Shown one piece after another: positions 9,088-16,141 of a stretch of DNA of 64,000 nucleotides. How positions within the stretch are numbered: the first letter of the stretch is position 1; every line of letters starts with the position of its first letter. The stretch is from NCBI RefSeq assembly GCF_005795905.1, contig NZ_VAWE01000001.1, positions 5,507,001-5,571,000 on the forward strand, in the 5' to 3' direction. The DNA is from Streptomyces marianii. GTDB taxonomy: Bacteria; Actinomycetota; Actinomycetes; Streptomycetales; Streptomycetaceae. Position numbers and translations under genes: made by a program. Under the pieces are notes generated by a model. It was not told the origin of the DNA. It was given only the letters and a program-made list of their open reading frames with translations, and ran no database searches.

Positions 9088-9504
9088 CTAGAGCGGACGA
9101 TTCTGCTGCTCGATGTACTGACGGACAGCCGACGGTGGAGCCCCGTCGACTGACCCGGCGAAGTAGGAGCCGGACCACAGGCGCTGTGCCCGCCAGTAGT
9201 GCCGGATCAGCTCTGGGTACTCCTGGCGGAGCCTGCGTGAGCTGACGCCCTTGAGGCTGTTGACCAGCTTGGAGACGGCGACCTTGGGCGGGAAGTTCAC
9301 CAGTAGGTGCACGTGGTTGGTCTCGCCGTTGAAGTCGACCAGCTCGGTTTCGAAGTCCTCGCAGACGCTGCGCATGATCTCCTCCATGCGCTTCAAGTGG
9401 GCGTTGGTGGAGACGTTGTGCCGGTACTTCGTCACGAAGACCAAGTGCACGTGCATGACGAACGTGCAGTGTCTACCAGTGCGGATGTTCTGATACTCGG
9501 CCAT
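9088..9504 (-). CDS. tnpA: IS200/IS605-family Y1 transposase TnpA
   Basis: 138 residues, the normal length for this HUH single-strand transposase. The metal-binding HUH motif is HVH at 64-66 (NHVHLLVNFPP), and the catalytic tyrosine is Tyr 130 in VRQYIEQQ. The N-terminal part contains HVHLVFVTKYRH. The family cuts and rejoins single-stranded DNA at hairpin-marked ends, usually on the lagging strand during replication, so this copy is predicted to be active. It diverges from tnpB, with the shared 26-bp gap carrying both starts. Confidence 0.93.
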   Translation of the reverse strand: MAEYQNIRTGRHCTFVMHVHLVFVTKYRHNVSTNAHLKRMEEIMRSVCEDFETELVDFNGETNHVHLLVNFPPKVAVSKLVNSLKGVSSRRLRQEYPELIRHYWRAQRLWSGSYFAGSVDGAPPSAVRQYIEQQNRPL

Positions 9505-9530
9505 AAACCGACTGTAGTACGATCGTTGGC

Positions 9531-10685
9531 ATGCGGCTCAGGTACTCCTTCCGCGTGTACCCGAACGCTCCTCAGCGCACGGCGTTGGCGAAGGCGTTCG
9601 GGTGTGCCCGCGTGGTCTGGAACGACGGGCTGTGTCTGCGCCAGGACGCCTACAAGCAGGGCGCCGAGCGGCCGAAGGCGGCGGAGCTGTCGAAGCGGTT
9701 GGTCACCGAGGCGAAGAAGTCCGAGGAACGGGCCTGGCTGTCCGAGGTGTCGGCCGTGGTCCTCCAGCAGTCCCTGCGGGACCTGGAGACCGCCTACTCC
9801 AACTTCTTCGCGTCGAAGAACGGCACCCGCAAGGGTCCGAAGACGGGGCCGCCGAAGTTCAAGAAGAAGACCAGCCGCCAGGCGATCCGGTTCACCGCGA
9901 ACGCTCGCTTCTCCGTGACCGCTGACGGCAAGCTTCGCCTGCCGAGGATCGGTGACGTGGAAGTCCGCTGGTCCCGAGACCTTCCCTCCGCTCCGTCGTC
10001 CGTGACGATCGTCAAGGACGCAGCCGGCAGGTACTTCGCCAGCTTCGTCGTGGAGGCCGAGGGCAAGCCGCTGCCGGAGCTGGACCTGGACGACACCGAG
10101 ACCGGTATCGACCTGGGCCTGTCGACCTACGCGGTCCTGCGCGGCCGGAAGGTCAGCTCGTCGAAGTTCTTCCGCCGCCAGGCCGAGAAGCTCAAGCGGG
10201 CTCAGCGCAAGCTGTCCCGAGCCCGGAAAGGCTCGAACAACCGTCGCAAGGCCAAGCTCGCCGTAGCGAAGATCCATGCACGCATCGCCGACCAGCGACG
10301 CGACTTCATCGAGCAGGAAACCACCAAGATCACGCGCGAGAGCCAAGCCGTGTACCTGGAAGACCTGAACGTGAAGGGCATGGGGACGGCCAAGGGCAAG
10401 CGCGGCAAGTCCGTCCACGACCAGTCGCTCAGCATGTTCGCCCGCACCCTCGAAGCCAAATGCGCACGGTACGGACGCACCTTCGCCAAGGCCTCCCGCT
10501 GGTTCCCCAGCACGCAACTGTGCTCCGCCTGCGGGTCGATCGAGGGGCCGAAGGGACTGGAAGGACTCAAGGTCCGGAACTGGGTGTGCTCCTGCGGGGC
10601 AGCCCACAACCGGGACGAGAACGCAGAACTCAACCTCCGCCGTGAAGGACGGCGCATCGTGGCCGAGGGACGCCCGGACACGTAA
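9531..10685 (+). CDS. tnpB: IS605-family TnpB, RNA-guided nuclease type
   Basis: 384 residues, a compact full-length TnpB. The RuvC catalytic triad is complete: Asp 194 (GIDLGLSTYA), Glu 277 (VYLEDLNVKG) and Asp 362 (AHNRDENAELN). The zinc finger is C331-x2-C334 with a C353-x-C355 partner. TnpB proteins are known to be omega-RNA-guided DNA endonucleases, ancestral to Cas12, that favour retention of their element. The start ATG lies 26 bases from the tnpA start. The 3' end runs into the right end, from which the guide RNA would be made. Activity of this copy is inferred from the intact motifs. Confidence 0.93.
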   Translation: MRLRYSFRVYPNAPQRTALAKAFGCARVVWNDGLCLRQDAYKQGAERPKAAELSKRLVTEAKKSEERAWLSEVSAVVLQQSLRDLETAYSNFFASKNGTRKGPKTGPPKFKKKTSRQAIRFTANARFSVTADGKLRLPRIGDVEVRWSRDLPSAPSSVTIVKDAAGRYFASFVVEAEGKPLPELDLDDTETGIDLGLSTYAVLRGRKVSSSKFFRRQAEKLKRAQRKLSRARKGSNNRRKAKLAVAKIHARIADQRRDFIEQETTKITRESQAVYLEDLNVKGMGTAKGKRGKSVHDQSLSMFARTLEAKCARYGRTFAKASRWFPSTQLCSACGSIEGPKGLEGLKVRNWVCSCGAAHNRDENAELNLRREGRRIVAEGRPDT

Positions 10686-10810
10686 AACGCCTGCGGAGCC
10701 CACGTAAGACCCGGCACGCCGGGCAGCGGGTGATGAAACAGGAACCACCCGCGACCGCCGTCCAACAACGGCGGCCCGGTGGGAATCTCCCCCGTTCACG
10801 GGGGAGAGCG
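10600..10810 (+). ncRNA. Predicted omega RNA (reRNA) from tnpB 3' end and right end
   Basis: In IS605 elements the guide RNA is formed by the tnpB 3' end plus the right end, with the flank as guide. Here that stretch holds two clean stem-loops: CCGCCGT/ACGGCGG (10756-10776 region) and the right-end hairpin CTCCCCC/GGGGGAG. The guide would start at about 10811 and read antisense to the 3' end of the GH3 gene. The 5' boundary is an estimate. Confidence 0.4.
10786..10807. repeat. Right-end subterminal hairpin of the IS605 element
   Basis: TCTCCCCC (10786-10793) pairs with GGGGGAGA (10800-10807) around a GTTCAC loop. It matches the left-end hairpin and lies 105 bases after the tnpB stop, immediately before the GH3 gene stop codon. 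Confidence 0.75.
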
Positions 10811-12646
10811 TCAACCCCGATACCTCAGGCCGTGTCCGACCGGGTACAGCACCTGCGCCGGGTCGTCGGCCCGCTGCACCGGTACGGGAAGCCGGCCCTC
10901 GGGCTCGGCCCGGCCCGCGATCACCCTTGCCGCGGCCCGCAGTTCGACGTCGGTCCAGCTGTACGTCGCGAGCGAGGCCGCGAAGCCGGTGCCCGTCAGT
11001 TGTGCGATGTCGTACGGGTTCCGGATGGCGACGGTGACCACCGGGACACCCGTGGCCGCCAGCCGGGAGACGAGGGTCCGCTGCGGACTGGTCGCCGAGA
11101 CGTTGTACGTGCCGACGACCACGACGTCCTTCCCGGCCGCCGCGGCCACCGCTTCCTCGATCCTGGCGGCCGTGGGGGTGATGCCAGTGGACAGCGCCGT
11201 CGCGGTGAAGCCCAGTTCGGTGAAGCCCTTCGCGAGGGTGGCGGTCGGGGGCCCGGTCGTCCCGGACGGGGAGGCCGGATCCGCGCCGACCACGAGGACA
11301 TCGCGGTGTCCGCGGCGGGACAGCGGCAGCAGACCGGTCGGATTCGCGAGCAGGGTGGTGGTCTCCTGGGCGATCCGGTCGGCGGCGGTCAGATGGGATC
11401 GCTTGCCCACGGTGCGGTCCACGCCCTCGCGGGTGACGAACGGTTTGCGGAAGAGACCCAGTTCGTCCTTCAGCAGCAGAATGCGCAGGATCGATTCCTC
11501 GATGCGCTGCTCGCTCAGCTCGCCGCTCCGCACGGCCTCCAGGACGGCGTGCCAGGCGACGCTCAGGTTCGGCGGGTTGAGCAACTGGTCGCAGCCGGCC
11601 TTCAGGGCGAGCACCGGAACCCGGTCGTCGCCGTACTTCTGCCGTACGCCCGCCATGTCGAGCGCGTCTGTGACGACGACTCCGTCGTAGCCGAGTTCCT
11701 CGCGCAGTATCCCGGTGAGGATGGGGCGGGACAGTGTCGCCGGGTCCTCGCTAGGGTCGAGCGCCGGGACGACGATGTGCGCCGTCATGATCGAGCGGAT
11801 GCCCGCGGCGATCGCCGCACGGAACGGCGGAGCGTCCAGCTCGCCCCACTCCTCGCGGGTGTGATGGATCGTCGGCAGCGAGTAGTGGCTGTCGGACACG
11901 GTGTCCCCGTGACCCGGGAAGTGCTTGGACGTCGCGGCGACGCCCGCACCCTGGTAGCCCCGCACCTGTGAGGCGACCAGGCCCGACACGGCCTGGGGGT
12001 CGGAGCCGAACGACCGCACACCGATGACCGGATTGGCCGGATTGACGTTGACGTCGGCAACCGGTGCGTAGTTCTGCCGGATGCCCATCGCCGCGAGTTC
12101 GGTGCCGGCGATCCGCGCGGCCTGCCGGGCGTCGGAACGGGAACCGCCGGCCCCCAGTGCCATCGCGCCCGGCAGGAGCGTCGCGGGCTTGCCGACCCGG
12201 GCGACGATGCCGTGTTCCTGGTCCGTGGAGATCAGCAGCGGAACGGGGGTGGGCTGGGCGAGTCCGGCCTGCTGGATGCCGTTGGACAACTCGGCGATCT
12301 GCTGCGGGTCACGGGTGTTGTGGGCCCAGACGAAGTAGATGATGCCGCCGACGTGGTAGCGCTCGACCAGCTCGGCGGCCGAACGGACCCCGATCTCCCT
12401 GAGGTTGGCGTCGGCGTCGGTCTGGTCGGGAGCGGTGGCGGAGTGCCCGTACACCCGCATCACGAAGAGCTGACCGATCTTCTCCTCAAGGCTCATCCTG
12501 GAGATGAGCCGCTGGAGACGGGTGCGAGTGGTGCCGCGGTCGGTGGAGCCCGCGTGCGCCGGGCTGGAGGCGAGGGCTGCGGCCGCGGCACCTGCGGCGG
12601 TGGCGGCGAGAACGGAACGTCTGGACGGGGTGGTCCGGTCGGGCAC
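10811..12646 (-). CDS. Tat-secreted GH3 beta-N-acetylhexosaminidase
   Basis: 611 residues from a GTG at 12646, chosen because AAGGAG lies six bases upstream; a start 10 codons earlier has none. The signal is twin-arginine type (SRRSVLAATAAGAAAAALAS then AHA). The TIM barrel has the GH3 pattern: GQLFVMRVYG, STDQEHGIVARVG, KHFPGHGDTVSDSHYSLP (the KH...GHG..DSH loop typical of beta-N-acetylglucosaminidases, with the catalytic His) and YDGVVVTDALDMAG (nucleophile Asp). A C-terminal alpha/beta sandwich domain follows, ending GHGLRYRG. It should release GlcNAc from chitin- or cell-wall-derived sugars outside the cell. The IS605 right end sits against its stop codon without shortening the protein noticeably. 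Confidence 0.9.
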   Translation of the reverse strand: MPDRTTPSRRSVLAATAAGAAAAALASSPAHAGSTDRGTTRTRLQRLISRMSLEEKIGQLFVMRVYGHSATAPDQTDADANLREIGVRSAAELVERYHVGGIIYFVWAHNTRDPQQIAELSNGIQQAGLAQPTPVPLLISTDQEHGIVARVGKPATLLPGAMALGAGGSRSDARQAARIAGTELAAMGIRQNYAPVADVNVNPANPVIGVRSFGSDPQAVSGLVASQVRGYQGAGVAATSKHFPGHGDTVSDSHYSLPTIHHTREEWGELDAPPFRAAIAAGIRSIMTAHIVVPALDPSEDPATLSRPILTGILREELGYDGVVVTDALDMAGVRQKYGDDRVPVLALKAGCDQLLNPPNLSVAWHAVLEAVRSGELSEQRIEESILRILLLKDELGLFRKPFVTREGVDRTVGKRSHLTAADRIAQETTTLLANPTGLLPLSRRGHRDVLVVGADPASPSGTTGPPTATLAKGFTELGFTATALSTGITPTAARIEEAVAAAAGKDVVVVGTYNVSATSPQRTLVSRLAATGVPVVTVAIRNPYDIAQLTGTGFAASLATYSWTDVELRAAARVIAGRAEPEGRLPVPVQRADDPAQVLYPVGHGLRYRG

Positions 12647-13158
12647 TGGTGCTCCTTCCCTGAAGGAAACTTCCAAGAGTCACGGCTATCCGGAAAGTAA
12701 CTACCAGTCAAGGGAATCGGCCGGACGAGCGCGCCGTCGCCGCGGCGGCAGCCGCGATGCCACGGTTCCGGGAAGTGCGTGAAGGGGAGCGCAGGGGGGC
12801 GCGCGTGGATGAGCGCGCGCGTGGAGATGAGAGGGACCGCCACCGGAGCTGGGAGGGGGCGCACCGGTGGCGGCGTGCCGCAGGCCGCAGGCGGCCAGGG
12901 AGGGAGTCAGCGATCGCAGCCAGCAACGAGGGCCGACGACGCCGCTCTGCGGTGACTCGTCCGCGGCACGGCTCTTGGACGCCGGGTGCCCGTCACGGGT
13001 TCCCCGCGCACGGAGAATGCCGGCTCCGTCGAGGGGGCGGGACGGACACGGGCCGAGCGGCGAGGGCCGGATCGGTCACGACCCGGGTTGGGCCTGAGGC
13101 GCCGACCCGGGTTGGGCCTGAGGAACCGCGCCGGGGTCTGCCGTGGACGAGTACGGAC
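12647..13158. other. Intergenic region without recognisable gene
   Basis: 512 bases upstream of the GH3 gene and downstream of the minus-strand gene at 13159. Apart from the 24-bp tandem repeat near 13080, only GC-biased open frames with arginine-rich translations are present. The first 60 bases hold the GH3 RBS and presumably its promoter. Confidence 0.6.
13080..13123. repeat. 24-bp tandem repeat, two copies
   Basis: GACCCGGGTTGGGCCTGAGG occurs at 13080-13099 and again at 13104-13123 (period 24), just downstream of the minus-strand gene ending at 13159. Each copy contains CCCGGG. Confidence 0.75.
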
Positions 13159-13620
13159 TCAGCGCCACTCCTGCACGTCCACGACCGTGCCCGCCGCCAG
13201 ATCCGGGTGCCCCCAGAAATCGCCGACCTGCGTGGCGACGACCAGCACCGGGCGCCCCTGGGCGTCCAGATGCGCTGTGAAGAACCCGAACACCCATGAC
13301 GGCTCGGCGACCAGGTCCCGCGGAGGTGCCAACCGGACCAGCTCCGTCCCGTCCGCCTCGTATACGACCGCGTTGTCCGTGGGCGTGTACGGGGTGTCGT
13401 CCAGCGCCTCGACAACGATCACCCGGCCGTTCCATGCCAGTGCCGCCTGGGTCGGTCCCGCGAAGTCCTTCTGCACGACCCTGACGCCGTGCGTCCAGCG
13501 GACGACGCGGTCGCCGTGGCTCCAGCCCGTGACGACGGGGTCCTGGCCGTGCCGGGCACGGGCATCTGCGGCCTTGGGGCCCGTGGCCCGGGCGCTCGGG
13601 TCCTGAGGATGCCGGCTCAT
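13159..13620 (-). CDS. Conserved-looking hypothetical protein
   Basis: 153 residues; no family recognised. The start ATG (MSRHPQDPS) has GGAG seven bases upstream. After a charged N terminus the sequence alternates short beta-like strands (VVRWTHGVRVVQ, AALAWNGRVIVVEALDD, AVVYEADGTELVRLAPP, WVFGFFTAHLDAQGRPVLVVATQ), resembling a small all-beta domain. There is no signal peptide or membrane segment, so it is probably cytoplasmic. It lies between the tandem repeat region and the decayed GNAT gene with no obvious operon partner. Confidence 0.7.
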   Translation of the reverse strand: MSRHPQDPSARATGPKAADARARHGQDPVVTGWSHGDRVVRWTHGVRVVQKDFAGPTQAALAWNGRVIVVEALDDTPYTPTDNAVVYEADGTELVRLAPPRDLVAEPSWVFGFFTAHLDAQGRPVLVVATQVGDFWGHPDLAAGTVVDVQEWR

Positions 13621-13832
13621 GGGCGGTCTCCATGGGCTCCACGCGGTTGCCGATGAACATCAGCCTACTGCGGACGGCTCGTCCGGCGGTCTCCACCGGT
13701 TTCGACGGCCACGGTGCCCGGCCCGTCGTCCGCCTCGGGTCCGGTACGGGCCAGGCCCGGCGCGCCGCCCGAAGCCCGCCTCACCTGTAGTCCGCCTCCC
13801 ATCCGACATCGGTCAGCCGCGGTCTCGGTCCG

Positions 13833-14243
13833 TCACCCGGTCGAGGCTGCCGCGGCGGCCGCCTCCGGGCCGGGCATGCCGGGAGGGCCGAGGGTCGAGA
13901 AGGCGAATTTCACTTGGGCCGTGCTTCCTGGAGGCAACCGCCAGTCCTGGCCGACCAGGTCGGCCCCGTAGGAACGGTGCGGTTTCTCCGCGACGAGCGT
14001 GAATCCTGCGCGCTGGTAGATGCTCCGCGCGGCCGTCAGGACGTCGTTGGTCCAGAGCACCAGCTCCCGATACCCCACTTCCCGGGCGAAATCCACGACC
14101 GCGCCCAGCAGCCGCTCCCCGAGGCGGTGGCCGCGCGCCTCGGGCTCGACCAGCAGCAGCCTCAGCCGGGCGGTGGCCGGGGCCTCGTCCCGTACGCACA
14201 TCACGGAACCGACCGGGCGGCCGTCCAACTCGGCTATCCACAC
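13833..14243 (-). CDS. GNAT acetyltransferase domain, apparently 5'-truncated (probable pseudogene)
   Basis: The 136-codon frame starts at GTG 14243 inside conserved sequence (WIAELDGRPVGSV) and contains the acetyl-CoA loop VEPEARGHRLGERLL, LWTNDVLTAARSIYQRAGF and ADLVGQDWRL. This pattern is the C-terminal half of MarR-GNAT fusion proteins. The same frame stays open upstream, reading AQDHDPHLERVWIAE, which belongs to that domain but overlaps the lacI-type gene tail in another frame and has no start codon. The MarR half is absent. After DWRL the frame continues into a Pro/Ala-rich tail instead of stopping. Both ends look disrupted; the remnant may not be expressed. Confidence 0.6.
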   Translation of the reverse strand: MWIAELDGRPVGSVMCVRDEAPATARLRLLLVEPEARGHRLGERLLGAVVDFAREVGYRELVLWTNDVLTAARSIYQRAGFTLVAEKPHRSYGADLVGQDWRLPPGSTAQVKFAFSTLGPPGMPGPEAAAAAASTG

Positions 14244-15373
14244 CCGCTCGAGATGGGGATCGTGGTCCTGGGCGAGTCCTTGCGCGGCGGCGCCGTCGAC
14301 GCCCGTGCCATCAGTTCCGCGCCGATCGTCGCGATGCCGCCCGGCGGCGGAGCCTCCCTGCCCATGGCGAGACGGCCCGCGCGCACCCCGGCCTCGTGCA
14401 GCGGCAGCCGTACCGTCGTCAGTGCCGGCACCGCGTCCACCGCGAACGGCAGGTCGTCGAATCCGGCCACCGAGACGTCCTCCGGGATGCGCAGGCCCAG
14501 GTCGCGCAACGCCGCGCAGGCGCCCAGCGCCACCGTGTCGTTGGCCGCGACGACCGCCGTCAGGCCGGGATCGCGGCGCAGTAGTTCCAGCGTGGCGTCG
14601 TAGCCGGAGCGCCGGTCGTACAGGCCGTGGATCGTCAGCCGCTCCTGGTCCTCCGGCGCGGATCCGGCCGCCCCCGCGCCCCCGCTCGCGGCGTCGGCCG
14701 CCCTCGCCGCTTCCAGCGCCGCGCGATGGCCTTCCAGCCGGTGCCGTGTGGTGGTGCGTTCGGTGGGGCCCGCGACGTACCCGATCCGCCGGTGCCCCAG
14801 GCTGACCAGGTGTTCCGTGAGCCGCCGCCCGCCACCCCGGTTGTCGAAGGCGAGCGTGGCGGTGACGGCGCCCCCGGAGACGGGCGGGCGGCCGCAGAGC
14901 ACGACCGCGGTCCCCGCGTCCGAGAGCTTCCCCAGCTTGGCCGCCATGGCGGTGAGGTGGTCCGGGTCCTCCGGTGCCCCGCCCGTGAGGACGACTGCGG
15001 CCGCACGCTGCCGTTGCAGCAGCGTCAGGTAGGTCAGTTCACGTTCCGGGCAGCCGCCCGTGTTGCACACCACCGCCAGCTTCTCGCCGCCCGCCCGGCC
15101 CGAGGTGCCTTCACCGATCGCGGTCTGTGCGGCGCCGGCCAGGATCCCGAAGAACGGGTCGGCGATGTCGTTGACGAGGATCCCGACCAGGTCGGAGGTG
15201 GCCGCGGCGAGTGAACTGGCCGGCCCGTTGAGGACGTAGTCGAGCTCGTCCACCGCGCGCAGCACCCGTTCCCGGGTCGAGGTCGCGACCGGGTAGTTGC
15301 CGTTGAGGACCCGGGAGACGGTCGCCGGGGAGACCCGGGCGCGAGCCGCCACATCAGCCAGCGTGACTGTCAT
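14234..15373 (-). CDS. LacI-family transcriptional regulator
   Basis: 379 residues. The N-terminal HTH and hinge are classic LacI (VTLADVAARARVSPATVSRVLNGNYPVATSTRERVLRAVDEL), followed by a periplasmic-binding-type sensor domain (LVGILVNDIADPFFG, HLVSLGHRRIGYVAG, VVAANDTVALGACAALRDLG, SVAGFDDLPFAVDAVPALTTVR). The normal domain ends near MARASTAPP. The last 16 residues read through the GNAT remnant in another frame and look acquired. An AAGCGCTT-centred operator lies about 75 bases upstream, suggesting autoregulation. No sugar-transport or catabolic operon is next to it, so its targets are unknown. Confidence 0.9.
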   Translation of the reverse strand: MTVTLADVAARARVSPATVSRVLNGNYPVATSTRERVLRAVDELDYVLNGPASSLAAATSDLVGILVNDIADPFFGILAGAAQTAIGEGTSGRAGGEKLAVVCNTGGCPERELTYLTLLQRQRAAAVVLTGGAPEDPDHLTAMAAKLGKLSDAGTAVVLCGRPPVSGGAVTATLAFDNRGGGRRLTEHLVSLGHRRIGYVAGPTERTTTRHRLEGHRAALEAARAADAASGGAGAAGSAPEDQERLTIHGLYDRRSGYDATLELLRRDPGLTAVVAANDTVALGACAALRDLGLRIPEDVSVAGFDDLPFAVDAVPALTTVRLPLHEAGVRAGRLAMGREAPPPGGIATIGAELMARASTAPPRKDSPRTTIPISSGCG

Positions 15374-15440
15374 CGCTCTCCTCCGAGGGGGATCCGGCCG
15401 GGCCCTTGCCGGGCTGCTGTGCGCAGGCTAGCGCCATCAT

Positions 15441-15460
15441 TTGCAGAAAGCGCTTGCCAT
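15441..15460. promoter_or_regulatory. LacI-family operator-like palindrome
   Basis: GCAGAAAGCGCTTGCC contains the AAGCGCTT core (15448-15455) with the central CG typical of LacI/GalR operators. It lies upstream of the LacI-type gene start at 15373 and is a probable autoregulatory site. Confidence 0.6.
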
Positions 15461-15544
15461 GACCATTTCGCCGCCGTTTCGAACAATAGGGGAGACAAGG
15501 CGGCACCTTCGTGACACGCAGGACAGTGCGCATCGCCAACGGCG

Positions 15545-15847
15545 TCACGGGGCGGACGGGGTACCGGCAGCACCTCGTGCGCTCCCTCCTCGCGATATGC
15601 GAACAGGGCGCTCGATCTCGGCGACGGTGCGGTCCTGTGGCCCGAGCCCGTCCCGGTCGGCCGCCGTGCGCACTTCACCGGCCTGACCGGGTGTCTCCGC
15701 GGTGTCCTTCAGCTCGCCCGAGAGCGTGGACACCGAAGTGCCCACGACGGCCGCGGTGGTGTCGGTGCCGAGCGCGTCCGCGACCTCCCGGAGCCGGTGG
15801 TCCCCGAGCTCGGCCGGGACGTCCTGCTGAGATGAATCGTCACTCAT
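15545..15847 (-). pseudogene. DUF937-like gene remnant
   Basis: A 100-codon frame beginning MSDDSSQQDVPAELGD. The first 65 residues (ELGDHRLREVADALGTDTTA, VVGTSVSTLSGELKD, GQAGEVRTA) resemble the N-terminal repeat of DUF937/YidB-like proteins. The remainder is unlike the family, lacking the Gly-rich middle and the C-terminal helices of a normal protein of about 150-200 residues. No clear RBS precedes the ATG. It is most likely truncated or frameshifted, in the same neighbourhood as the GNAT remnant. The family match is from memory of the sequence pattern and is moderate. Confidence 0.45.
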
Positions 15848-16141
15848 GCCGGAAACGCCACGTCTCGAGCCGTATGCCGGCGCTCTGGGATTCCGGAAGA
15901 ACAACTGCCCGCAGTCGTGCAACCCTTCCGGCGTGACGCGGGTCGTACTGGGCGTCAGGGCTCCTGGGGAGGGATTCCGGGGGGATTCGGAGGAGTCCTG
16001 AGGGTGGGGGAACGAGGGGCCCGGTCGCTCGGCCGGGCCCCGGAATGTCCCGGGCGGTTGCCTCCGCCCGTCCCGAGAGCGCCGGCCGCGGGTTCTCCAC
16101 AGGCCGGGCACGTTGTCCGAGCCGGGCGGTAGCGTCGGCGC

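Larger units (their letters stand above)
9020..10810. mobile_element. IS200/IS605-family insertion sequence (divergent tnpA/tnpB)
   Basis: A Y1 transposase gene (minus) and a tnpB gene (plus) are divergent with 26 bases between. They are flanked by matching subterminal hairpins: CTCCCCCGTTTACGGGGG at the left (from 9031) and CTCCCCCGTTCACGGGGG at the right (10787-10804). This arrangement, hairpin ends and absence of terminal inverted repeats and target duplications are typical of IS605-type elements. Both proteins look intact. The exact boundaries cannot be set from one copy; the right end falls within a few bases of the GH3 gene stop at 10811. Confidence 0.85.
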
